64,000 nt of DNA from Christensenella intestinihominis (GTDB lineage: Bacteria; Bacillota; Clostridia; Christensenellales; Christensenellaceae), in the NCBI RefSeq assembly GCF_001678845.1, contig NZ_MAIQ01000006.1, positions 124,001 through 188,000 on the forward strand. The letters run 5' to 3'. This document shows positions 27,704-35,374 of the stretch, one piece after another. A program made the position numbers and the translations under genes. The notes under the pieces were generated by a model, which was not told the DNA's origin, ran no database searches, and worked only from the letters and a program-made list of their open reading frames with translations. Within the stretch, counting starts at the first letter, position 1; each line of letters opens with the position of its first letter.

Positions 27704-27734
27704 ATTATAATTCATGACGCAACGTCACAAGCAA
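27704..27734 (-). promoter_or_regulatory. MerR-type promoter with 19-bp spacer and palindrome
   Basis: Reverse strand: TTGCTT (27729-27734), 19-bp spacer, TATAAT (27704-27709). The spacer holds TGACG-TTG-CGTCA (27715-27727), a palindrome placed exactly between the boxes, as in MerR-controlled promoters. Confidence 0.85.
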
Positions 27735-27764
27735 GGGATTTTAAAAATATATTCGCCGACAGGG

Positions 27765-27798
27765 GAAAACGCAAAACGGCGCAGTTGCGCTGCGCCGT
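27765..27798 (-). terminator. Terminator after the pdaA-like gene
   Basis: Reverse strand: ACGGCGCAG, loop CGCAA, CTGCGCCGT (arms 27790-27798 and 27776-27784), then TTTTGCGTTTT. Confidence 0.88.
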
Positions 27799-27826
27799 AA
27801 CGGGTAAATATCTCCCTGCACTTTTT

Positions 27827-28786
27827 TTATTGCAGCGGCAGGATTTCATAACCCTGGCCGCGCAGGTTATCGATCAAATCGGAAAGGATTGCCGTGTTGT
27901 CCGTGGAAACTGCGTGAAGCAGCACAAGTTCGCCGGGATGGATATTTTCCGTGACCTTCGCATAAGCCGCTTCAGGGCCCATCTGGTCGTCCGGCTCATA
28001 ATCATAATAAGCAAAGCTCCAGAATGCGCTTTTATAGCCGAGGGCTTGCGTGAGCGCGAGCGTCTGCTCGGAATATTCGCCCATAGGCGGGCGGAAGACC
28101 GTCATTTCAACGCCATAGGTATCACGCATGTAGGCATGGAGCTTTACGATTTCATCCCGCGCTTCTTCAAGCGAAAGGCCGGGCATGGAAAGATGGCGCA
28201 CGCTGTGGTTGCCCAGCACATGGCCTTCGGCAATCATGCGCTCTACAAGCGCGGGGTTATCACGCACATAGGAATAGGTGACAAAGAAGGTCGCCTTCTG
28301 GTTCTTTTCCTTGAGAACGTCGAGAATTGCGTTTGTATTACCGTTTTCGTAGCCCTCGTCAAACGTCAGGTAAAATTTCTGTTCTTCGGGCATGATGAAC
28401 AGGGCGTCGTATTTTCCGTACCGTTCCTGTGCGGAGAGCGCACCGGTAGGACGGTTCAGGTCGTCCTTCTCGAGGCCCTGCCCCCAGCCGTCCTTTGTGC
28501 CGTCGAGTGCGGAAATTGCTTCGTAGTCGATGGGAAGCTCTTCAATCGGCGTTTTTGTCGGCGCGGGAGTGGGCGACGGCGTCGGTGAGGGAGACGGTGT
28601 GGGCGACGGGGAAGGAGACGGAGTGGGGCTTGGAGATGGCGAGGGAGACGGCGATGCCGCAGCCTCTGTTCTGGCCGGAGACGGAGTGGGCGCGAGGGAT
28701 TCCTCTGCCGCCGGGGCCTGCGCACAGCCTGTGAAGATAATAATGCCTAAAAGAAGGCACGATATTGCGAAAAGAAAATGCTTCAT
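27827..28786 (-). CDS. pdaA: PdaA-like polysaccharide deacetylase, lipoprotein
   Basis: 319 residues. A lipoprotein signal ends in IIFTGC, followed by a 50-residue Pro/Ser/Thr repeat linker, then a NodB-type deacetylase: TFDEGYENG (catalytic Asp first), HSVRH metal-binding His pair, RPPMGEY, and LLHAVS. TFDxGYENG is the PdaA variant; PdaA removes acetyl groups from N-acetylmuramic acid for muramic-delta-lactam formation in the spore cortex, so this is evidence for sporulation. The ATG at 28786 is chosen from AGGAG 7 bases upstream and the signal peptide; an upstream open extension is not coding. A generic peptidoglycan deacetylase is the alternative. Confidence 0.85.
   Translation of the reverse strand: MKHFLFAISCLLLGIIIFTGCAQAPAAEESLAPTPSPARTEAAASPSPSPSPSPTPSPSPSPTPSPSPTPSPTPAPTKTPIEELPIDYEAISALDGTKDGWGQGLEKDDLNRPTGALSAQERYGKYDALFIMPEEQKFYLTFDEGYENGNTNAILDVLKEKNQKATFFVTYSYVRDNPALVERMIAEGHVLGNHSVRHLSMPGLSLEEARDEIVKLHAYMRDTYGVEMTVFRPPMGEYSEQTLALTQALGYKSAFWSFAYYDYEPDDQMGPEAAYAKVTENIHPGELVLLHAVSTDNTAILSDLIDNLRGQGYEILPLQ
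28553..28655 (-). repeat. Six-base coding microsatellite (Ser-Pro / Thr-Pro linker)
   Basis: Imperfect tandem repeats of a GGCGAC/GGAGAC-type hexamer on the + strand encode alternating SP and TP dipeptides in the deacetylase linker. Repeat number may vary between strains; the linker probably spans the cell wall. Confidence 0.75.
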
Positions 28787-28817
28787 AATAAGCTCCTGTC
28801 GGTGTAATTTCATCACC

Positions 28818-28846
28818 AGTATATCATAAGGAAAGGGCCGACCCAA
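28818..28846 (-). promoter_or_regulatory. Promoter of the pdaA-like gene
   Basis: Reverse strand: TTGGGT (28841-28846), 17 bp, TATACT (28818-28823). The -35 is poor. A sporulation sigma factor promoter cannot be excluded. Confidence 0.5.
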
Positions 28847-29011
28847 GAAAATTGGAAAGAGTTCACAGAAATGATGCAAACAGGAATGGTAAAAATCAAT
28901 ATAATTTCTTAATGAAAATATATTGTGTTTAATCGTAAATATTGGAATATAAAGGAAAACAAAGGATTATATCTGGAAATAAAAAATATATTTTCATAAT
29001 AAAAATAATTA

Positions 29012-29040
29012 TTGACAATCCGGTGAAAGCATATTATTAT
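29012..29040 (+). promoter_or_regulatory. Promoter upstream of the second ROK gene
   Basis: TTGACA (29012-29017), 17 bp, TATTAT (29035-29040). The partial palindrome around GAATTC (about 29043-29056) at the expected start site may be an operator. Confidence 0.7.
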
Positions 29041-29070
29041 TAAATTAGAATTCAATATTCATAAAAACCT

Positions 29071-29166
29071 GTACATTATTGACCACTCGTTTTGGGTGGT
29101 CTTTTTTTATTTTAAACCACTTTTTTGTTTTCCTATACAAAATTTCATGGCTGGTCAATAATGTAC
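29071..29166. repeat. 96-base element bounded by 15-bp perfect inverted repeats
   Basis: GTACATTATTGACCA (29071-29085) and its exact complement TGGTCAATAATGTAC (29152-29166). The interior contains the terminator at 29081-29108, which uses part of the left arm, so the long and short hairpins are mutually exclusive. No target-site duplication is visible. Either a MITE-like element or a leader RNA switch. Confidence 0.6.
29081..29108 (+). terminator. Leader terminator before the second ROK gene
   Basis: GACCAC (29081-29086), GTGGTC (29096-29101), seven Ts. It lies about 35-60 bases after the predicted start of the 29012 promoter, so most transcripts from it should stop here. Confidence 0.75.
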
Positions 29167-29238
29167 TCTTTTTTAATCAAGGACAATAATTGAATAAAGC
29201 AAAGGGGTAACAGATTACTGAAATAGAGGATGGATCAT

Positions 29239-30483
29239 ATGCTGAACATTAGTAATCCAGAATTATCCGAAAAGGATAGAAACCAACTGCAAATACTGAA
29301 CGAATTGATTTCGGGAGATAAGGTTTCAGCTTCTGACATCGTTGCTAAAATAGGAATCAGTGCAGCGACAATAAGCAGGGTTTTTCGGAATTTGAAGGAA
29401 AAAGAGCTTATTAAATATCTGGGGAAAGAGAAAACGGAAAAAGGAAGAAGCCCGGAATTATTCAGTATCAATGATAAATACGGATATATGGTCCATTATT
29501 ATATGACGGCAAACGATATTCACGGCTATCTGATTGACATAACGGGTCATATGGAGGGGAAAATACATATCGGTTACAACCCGCGGGGGACGCTGGAGGA
29601 ACTGCTGGAGATTATTGACAGGATCAAAAACGAACTGACAAGCACAAATGGGCAGAGGACGGGGAAGCTTTTAGCTGCTGGATTCTCGGTTCCCGGCGTT
29701 GTCAACCAGAAGTCCAGAATGGTGCATAAGATACCGGATGTATATTTATTAAGCGACACGAGGTTTTTTGATTATGCGGAAAGAGTCCTGGGAGTCCCGG
29801 TTATTGTTAATAACGTATCATGGCTGGCTACGGTAGGTGAGAAAACATCGGTTTATCCCTTTGTTGAAGACCTTGCCTATATCACGATTACGGAGTCGAC
29901 CGGCATAGGAATGGGAATCGTGATTGGCAATAAGCTGGTAAAAGGCGGCAGAAACTATGCCGGTGAGGTTGGGCAGACCTATTTTGACAGCAGGCGTACC
30001 TTTGAAGACTACCTGAATGGAAAAGGCCAGCTTGAGTCGGAAGCAAGTTTGCAGACCTTATATCATAGAATAGAGGAAAAGATACGCGGCGGCGGTTGCC
30101 GGACGCTTGGAAAAATAATGGAAGAAGACGAAAACGGACTTTTGTCACTCGAGGTGCTGGAACGGGCCGCCTTGTCCGGCGACGAAGACGTTCTGGAAAT
30201 TATGGGACAGACGCTCAAGGCATGGGCTGCGATCCTGATTAATATAGACCTGATGATAAATCCCGAATTGATTGTTATTGGGGGCAGAATCTCGACGAAA
30301 AACCAATATATTCTGGAAGCGCTCAACGATATGTTCTCACGGCTGGGGATGTTTAAGCCGGACATCCGGCTGAGTATTCATGGCGAAAACGCCCAGCTCC
30401 TTGGCGGCATACAGGCATTAAAGGAATATTCTTTTAATCATATTATCGCAAAGGAAGTAATAGGCCAGGCAAACAGGTTATAA
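29239..30483 (+). CDS. ROK-family transcriptional regulator without the zinc motif
   Basis: 414 residues. Winged helix about residues 15-75 (ASDIVAKIGISAATISRVFRNL), then a ROK fold: GFSVPGVVN, NNVSWLA where family kinases have NDAN-like sequence, and ITESTGIGMGIVIG. After AGEVGQTYF the expected CxCGxxGCxE zinc motif is missing; the segment has no cysteine pair. The catalytic Asp of the NDAN block is also absent, so it is a regulator only. The ATG at 29239 has GAGG 9 bases upstream and is preferred to 29230. It precedes, in the same direction, a sugar ABC operon that it probably controls. Codon and base use is more AT-rich than in genes before 28 kb. Confidence 0.85.
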   Translation: MLNISNPELSEKDRNQLQILNELISGDKVSASDIVAKIGISAATISRVFRNLKEKELIKYLGKEKTEKGRSPELFSINDKYGYMVHYYMTANDIHGYLIDITGHMEGKIHIGYNPRGTLEELLEIIDRIKNELTSTNGQRTGKLLAAGFSVPGVVNQKSRMVHKIPDVYLLSDTRFFDYAERVLGVPVIVNNVSWLATVGEKTSVYPFVEDLAYITITESTGIGMGIVIGNKLVKGGRNYAGEVGQTYFDSRRTFEDYLNGKGQLESEASLQTLYHRIEEKIRGGGCRTLGKIMEEDENGLLSLEVLERAALSGDEDVLEIMGQTLKAWAAILINIDLMINPELIVIGGRISTKNQYILEALNDMFSRLGMFKPDIRLSIHGENAQLLGGIQALKEYSFNHIIAKEVIGQANRL

Positions 30484-30508
30484 GGGGAAGGAGGGATCAA
30501 AAGTTTTT

Positions 30509-30538
30509 TTGTTCATCATAATTTTCACCTGATATTGT
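30509..30538 (+). promoter_or_regulatory. Possible promoter of the second sugar operon
   Basis: TTGTTC (30509-30514), 18 bp, TATTGT (30533-30538). Weak match. The rest of the 254-base gap (30484-30737) shows only a small hairpin GTATTGC/GCAATAC (30639-30645 with 30657-30663). Confidence 0.35.
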
Positions 30539-30737
30539 ACCGAATCTTATCTCACTCTATTTAATTTGCACAAATGAAAACTTGAAGATCAGAAGGCTCT
30601 CTTAAAGGGTTTATTTATTGATGCCTTCTATAAGAAAAGTATTGCGGGTCGGTTGGGCAATACGAAAAACAAGTGCTTTTGCACCAGGATTCCCGGGTGT
30701 AACAATAGGAAAAAACGAAATATGAGGAGGAATTACA

Positions 30738-31787
30738 ATGAAAAAAGTAAAAAAGACTCTTGCGCTGTTCTTGACCCTGTGCATAGCGGTTATGTGTTTC
30801 GCGGGATGTTCGCAGGCGCCGGTGGAAAAGTCCAATGACGTATCTGCAGAGGCTGAGAAATCTACCTCGCCGGAAGGCGCTGCAACCGGGGAAGATAAAG
30901 CGGAAACCGGCGGGAAAAAAAGAGTGTATCTGCTGTATCCGACGCTGGAATTTCCCTTTGTCGTATCCCTGATGGATGCGTCGAAAAATTATGCTGAAGA
31001 AAAGGATATAGAACTTACAATTTTTGACAGCAACATGGATGACAATCTCCAGTATCAGCAGGCAATGCAGGCAATTGAGGATCAAGTAGATTTAGTAATT
31101 CTCTGCTCGCTTTCGGATCGCGGGGTTGCGATTATGCGCCAGTTGGATGAAGCGGGAATTCCGTGCGTAATTTTGAACCAGCAACCAGCGGAAGGCGCGG
31201 AGGAATACTATACCTCGGCCATTGTAACAAATGATTACGACGATGGGGTTAAACTTACGGAACTGCTGCTCGATCAGTTTGACGGGAAAGATTTTAACAT
31301 AGTCGCAATTTCAGGATTATCCGCAGATTCCGGAAACACAGGACGTATGACCGGATTCTACGACACCCTGGAAGGACATGAAAACGCACATGTGCTTGGA
31401 GATCAGGCAGCGGATTGGGAAAAAGCCAAGGCAATTTCTGTAATGGAAAATTTCATTACCCAGTATGGAGATGATATTGACGTCGTTTATGCGGCAGATG
31501 ACACGATGGCCGCAGGTGCTGTAGAAGCGTTAAAAGCAGCCGGAATGGGCGGAGGAAAGGTGCTTGTTACAGGGAACAGCTTAAGTAAAGAAGCGATTGC
31601 ATACATAAAGGACGGGGAAATGTTTGCAACAGCATCACATGAGCCCTGGGACATGGCCAAGCTCTGCTTTGATACCGTAGACAAAATTTTGAAAGGCGAA
31701 GCGGTAGAAAAATTGAATTATGTTCCGAATCCAATCTATACCAAGGATAATATTAGCGAATATCCGTATGGCGAAGGCACTTGGTAA
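30738..31787 (+). CDS. Sugar-binding lipoprotein of the second ABC transporter
   Basis: 349 residues. Lipoprotein signal with Cys at 24 (CFAGC), acidic Ser/Glu linker to about residue 60, then a type I periplasmic binding protein fold of the ribose/galactose class: YPTLEFPFVVSLMD, FDSNMDDNLQYQQAM, and VYAADDTMAAGAVEAL. AGGAGG is 7 bases before the ATG. It delivers the ligand to the transporter encoded next; ligand unknown. A strong hairpin without T run follows the gene, probably protecting this segment of the message. Confidence 0.9.
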   Translation: MKKVKKTLALFLTLCIAVMCFAGCSQAPVEKSNDVSAEAEKSTSPEGAATGEDKAETGGKKRVYLLYPTLEFPFVVSLMDASKNYAEEKDIELTIFDSNMDDNLQYQQAMQAIEDQVDLVILCSLSDRGVAIMRQLDEAGIPCVILNQQPAEGAEEYYTSAIVTNDYDDGVKLTELLLDQFDGKDFNIVAISGLSADSGNTGRMTGFYDTLEGHENAHVLGDQAADWEKAKAISVMENFITQYGDDIDVVYAADDTMAAGAVEALKAAGMGGGKVLVTGNSLSKEAIAYIKDGEMFATASHEPWDMAKLCFDTVDKILKGEAVEKLNYVPNPIYTKDNISEYPYGEGTW

Positions 31788-31794
31788 AAATGAT

Positions 31795-31820
31795 GCGCTG
31801 CCGGCCCCGGCCGGCAGCGC
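31795..31820 (+). other. Strong intercistronic hairpin after the binding-protein gene
   Basis: GCGCTGCCGGCC (31795-31806) pairs with GGCCGGCAGCGC (31809-31820); about 10 bp can form with a small loop. There is no T tract, so it is more likely an mRNA-stability or processing element than a terminator. Its GC content contrasts with the AT-rich genes around it. Confidence 0.65.
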
Positions 31821-31849
31821 AAATTCACTTGATAACAGGGGAACGAATT

Positions 31850-33343
31850 ATGGAAGATTACATATTGCAAATGAAGCATATTACAAAAAGTTTTCCCGGC
31901 GTACGGGCTTTAAATGATGTTTCGCTCGATGTGGAACGGGGATCGGTACACGCTTTGCTGGGAGAAAACGGGGCCGGGAAATCAACGCTGATTAAAATAT
32001 TAAACGGGCTATATAAAGCGGATTCCGGTGAAATATTCCTGGATGGAGAAAAGGTGCTGATAAAAGATACGATAGATGCGCTTAATAAAGGAATTAGCTT
32101 TGTTTTCCAGGAATTGAACCTGATTTCGTCTCTTTCCGTGGCAGAAAATATATTTCTCGGAAGGCAGTTGAAAACGAAAAGCGGCCTTGTGGACTGGAAG
32201 TCCATGAATCAAAAAACGAAGCAAATACTGGATGAATTGGAATTTAAAATTGAACCGACAGCGATTGTAGAGAGGCTCAGTGTTGCGGAAAAACAGATGG
32301 TTGAAATCGCGAGGGCCCTTTCAACCAACGTTAAGCTGATTGTAATGGATGAACCTTCGGCTACCCTGACAAAAAAGGAATTGGAAGTCCTGTTCCGCAC
32401 GGTACGGCGTCTGCAGAAACAGAATGTTACGGTGCTATATATTTCACACAGGCTGGAAGAAATTTATGAACTGTGCGACAAGGCGACAATTTTACGCGAT
32501 GGCATGGTGGTGAGCACATATAATGTAAAGGACCTGGTCCGCGAGCAAATGATAAAAGATATGGTAGGAAGGAGCATAGACCAGGAATTTCCCGTAAGAA
32601 CAATTTGTACGACGAATGAGGAAGTGCTTCGCGTAGAGAACCTATCGACAAAAAGTAAACTTAAAGATATTAATTTCGCGTTAAAAAAAGGTGAAATTTT
32701 AGGCCTGGCCGGTTTGGTCGGTTCCGGAAGGACGGAGATAGCCCGCGCTATTTTCGGCGCAGACCGCAGGGAAAGCGGAAATTTCTATATCAATGGGGAA
32801 AAGGTACGGATTACAAATCCGTCAGATGCAATGAAAAATGGGATTGCGCTGCTGCCCGAAGACAGAAAAGACCAGGGATTGGCCCTTAAGTTTTCCATCG
32901 AATGGAATGTATCTGTTGCAAATTTGGAAAAAATATGTAAGAGCCGGAAATTGAAGGTTTTAAACGTTTCTAAAGAAAAAGAGGTCGCGGATTACTATGT
33001 GGAAGCCATTAACATAAAAACATCTTCCGTAAAAAAGGAGACAGAGTTTTTAAGCGGGGGAAATCAACAAAAAGTTGTCATTGGAAAATGGCTGTTTGCC
33101 GGTATGGATATTTTATTGCTGGACGAACCCACGCGGGGGATTGACGTGGGCGCAAAATATGAAATCTATTGCCTGATGGATGAGATCGTAAGACAGGGGA
33201 AATCTATTATTCTGATTTCTTCGGAAATGCCGGAAATCGTATCCCTCTGTGATCGCGTTCTGGTAATGAATTCGGGAGAGATCAAGGCAGAATTAACCGG
33301 TAAAGAAATAGACTCTGAAAGCATTCTTGAATGCGCAATTTAA
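31850..33343 (+). CDS. Sugar ABC transporter ATPase, two nucleotide-binding domains
   Basis: 497 residues, duplicated ATPase halves: Walker A GENGAGKST, Q-loop FQELN, Walker B IVMDEPSAT; second half with LGLAGLVGSGRTE and signature LSGGNQQKVVIGKW, then DEPTRGID. RbsA/MglA class. The ATG at 31850 follows AGGGGAACG; an in-frame start at 31781 would put the intercistronic hairpin inside the gene. First of three membrane-complex genes in tight order. Confidence 0.92.
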   Translation: MEDYILQMKHITKSFPGVRALNDVSLDVERGSVHALLGENGAGKSTLIKILNGLYKADSGEIFLDGEKVLIKDTIDALNKGISFVFQELNLISSLSVAENIFLGRQLKTKSGLVDWKSMNQKTKQILDELEFKIEPTAIVERLSVAEKQMVEIARALSTNVKLIVMDEPSATLTKKELEVLFRTVRRLQKQNVTVLYISHRLEEIYELCDKATILRDGMVVSTYNVKDLVREQMIKDMVGRSIDQEFPVRTICTTNEEVLRVENLSTKSKLKDINFALKKGEILGLAGLVGSGRTEIARAIFGADRRESGNFYINGEKVRITNPSDAMKNGIALLPEDRKDQGLALKFSIEWNVSVANLEKICKSRKLKVLNVSKEKEVADYYVEAINIKTSSVKKETEFLSGGNQQKVVIGKWLFAGMDILLLDEPTRGIDVGAKYEIYCLMDEIVRQGKSIILISSEMPEIVSLCDRVLVMNSGEIKAELTGKEIDSESILECAI

Positions 33344-33361
33344 GAAAAAGAGGACCAGGCT

Positions 33362-34354
33362 ATGAATAAAGAATTTGCAGGCGAAAGGCATTTGGCAAAA
33401 GGAACTTTAAAGTTTTTGAGAAAAAATGTGCTGCTGGTGTTTCTTATTATTATAGTTGTAATCATTGCATTCTCAGAAAAATCATTTTTTACTTCTACAA
33501 ACCTTTTGAATATTCTCAGGCAAATTACTGTCGCCGGAATTATGGTTTGCGGCACCTGCTTTGTTCTGGTATCAGGAACAATTGATCTCTCTGTGGGGGG
33601 CAACCTGACCTTGTCGCTTTGCATTATGGCAGTGCTTGTCCCGTATATCGGAATATATCCTGCCATGCTGGTATGTATGGCCGTTGCGGTTGGCTGCGCG
33701 GTAGCAAATGGCATTTTGGTCTCGAGGGTGGTAGTGAATGACGGTACTCCATTTATTATAACATTTGGAACGATGACAGCCATGTATGCCGCGGCATTGA
33801 TTATTACCAGCGGATATAATAACAAACTCCCGAGCGATCCCGTTTTGGACTTCTTCGGGAAAGGAATGGTAGGAATTATTCCGTTTCCTGTAATCCTGTT
33901 TATTGCTGCGGTAATCCTATGCCAGTTTATCCTGACGAAAACACCGTTTGGCCGCAGGATGTATTTTTTGGGGGTCAATCCGGAAGCATCGCGCCTATCA
34001 GGTATCCATATTGCGAACCAGAGGATTTTGGGCTTTGCAATAGAGGGTGTTTGTATCGGTTTATCCGCAATTATACTGGGTTCGCGTGTTGGCAGCGTTA
34101 TTCCCAGTATTGGAAATCCATATGATTTCGACGTCCTTACCATGGCGATTGTAGGCGGCGTGATGCTGGGCGGAGGACGCGGGAATATACTCGGGGCGTT
34201 CATTGGAACAATCGTAATCGGCGTACTGACGAATGCTATGAGCCTGCTTAATATATCGGATAGTCCGCAAGAAATTGTAAAGGGCATATTGATTATCGTA
34301 GCGGTTTGGCTCGATACCTACAACAAAGGAAAAGACAGGGAGGCATCATTATGA
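33362..34354 (+). CDS. Sugar ABC transporter permease, first
   Basis: 330 residues, BPD_transp_2 family, about nine membrane segments. Conserved pieces: LSVGGNLTLS, FIITFGTMTA, and GGVMLGGGRGN near the C terminus. GAGGACC precedes the ATG. The stop overlaps the start of the second permease by four bases. Confidence 0.9.
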   Translation: MNKEFAGERHLAKGTLKFLRKNVLLVFLIIIVVIIAFSEKSFFTSTNLLNILRQITVAGIMVCGTCFVLVSGTIDLSVGGNLTLSLCIMAVLVPYIGIYPAMLVCMAVAVGCAVANGILVSRVVVNDGTPFIITFGTMTAMYAAALIITSGYNNKLPSDPVLDFFGKGMVGIIPFPVILFIAAVILCQFILTKTPFGRRMYFLGVNPEASRLSGIHIANQRILGFAIEGVCIGLSAIILGSRVGSVIPSIGNPYDFDVLTMAIVGGVMLGGGRGNILGAFIGTIVIGVLTNAMSLLNISDSPQEIVKGILIIVAVWLDTYNKGKDREASL

Positions 34355-35337
34355 ATACAAATAGGTTAATGATGAAAAGCTTGGATGTCAAAAGCTTTTT
34401 AAAACGCAACCTGATGCTCGTTATATTTTTGATTACCATCATCATTATGTTTGCAACAACTCCTTCATTTCGCCGATTCTCAAATATCGTAGGCCTGTTC
34501 AATCAAATTTGTATCTATGGGGTCGCAGCGGTAGGAATGACCTTTGCGATTATAAATGGTGAATTTGATATGAGCATGGGCGGGGTTGTAAGCCTGGCTT
34601 CACTTATGTCGGCCTATGTAATGAAGTATATGGATCAGGCAAATCCCGTAGTTGCTATCCTGCTTGGACTTGCGGTTGGCGTTGTTGTCGGCTTGGTAAA
34701 CGGACTTCTGGTTACAAAACTTAAAATCAATACGTTTGTAGTGACGCTCTCAACAATGGTTATTTCATATGGAGTGGCGCAGACCTTTTGCGATGCGCTG
34801 GGAGTTCCAAGCTCTATTACCTATAATAATGACCTGCTGTATAACATGGGGAATGGAAGCATAGGAGGGATTCCTTATTTCGTATGGTTTTTCCTTGTAA
34901 TGGTTATAGTAGGAGAATTTATCCTCAGGAAAACACGGTTTGGAAGAAACGTATTTGCCGTAGGCGGAAATGCGGAGGTATGCCGTGCCTCGGGGATCAA
35001 TATCAACAAGAATAAAATGTTGGTGTTTCTTGTTTGCGGAATTTCCGCCTCGGTAGCAGGGATTATGATGTCTGCCAAAATGATGACAGGGTCTCCGGCT
35101 TATGCTGAAGACCTGCCTTTGACTGCAATTAGTGCGGTTGTATTAGGAGGCACAAGCATGGCGGGAGGCAGCGGAAGCGTAGTCCGCACCCTGCTGGGGC
35201 TTTTGATCCTGAGTTTAATAACCAATATTTTCAATTTGTTGGAAATTAATATCTATGTACAAAATATGGTAAAGGGCCTGATTATTGTCGGTACGGTTAC
35301 CATCAGTAACTATTTGCGTTATTATCGTCAGTCCTAA
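34351..35337 (+). CDS. Sugar ABC transporter permease, second
   Basis: 328 residues, BPD_transp_2 family; NGEFDMSMGG, VVTLSTMVIS and GGTSMAGGSGS are the conserved loops. The ATG at 34351 has GGGAGG 7 bases upstream and overlaps the preceding stop; an earlier in-frame start at 34306 is not supported. It forms the channel with the first permease. Confidence 0.9.
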   Translation: MNTNRLMMKSLDVKSFLKRNLMLVIFLITIIIMFATTPSFRRFSNIVGLFNQICIYGVAAVGMTFAIINGEFDMSMGGVVSLASLMSAYVMKYMDQANPVVAILLGLAVGVVVGLVNGLLVTKLKINTFVVTLSTMVISYGVAQTFCDALGVPSSITYNNDLLYNMGNGSIGGIPYFVWFFLVMVIVGEFILRKTRFGRNVFAVGGNAEVCRASGININKNKMLVFLVCGISASVAGIMMSAKMMTGSPAYAEDLPLTAISAVVLGGTSMAGGSGSVVRTLLGLLILSLITNIFNLLEINIYVQNMVKGLIIVGTVTISNYLRYYRQS

Positions 35338-35374
35338 AATAAAACATCACAAAACCATAAAGGAGGATCGTGAT

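Larger units (their letters stand above)
28787..29238. other. 452-base AT-rich intergenic region with two long inverted repeats
   Basis: No gene. It holds the reverse promoter of the deacetylase (28818-28846), an inverted repeat of 13 bp (28912-28924 with 28985-28997), a forward promoter (29012-29040), a terminator hairpin (29081-29108) and a 15-bp inverted repeat (29071-29085 with 29152-29166). The region marks the left edge of the AT-rich accessory block. Confidence 0.7.

Noticed and set aside
28553-28655. Tandem repeat as CRISPR array
   Set aside because: Repeat unit is six bases, contiguous and in frame with a Ser/Pro linker; no spacers or cas genes.
30639-30663. GTATTGC/GCAATAC hairpin as a terminator
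   Set aside because: Followed by an A-rich, not T-rich, stretch; too short to call a riboswitch.
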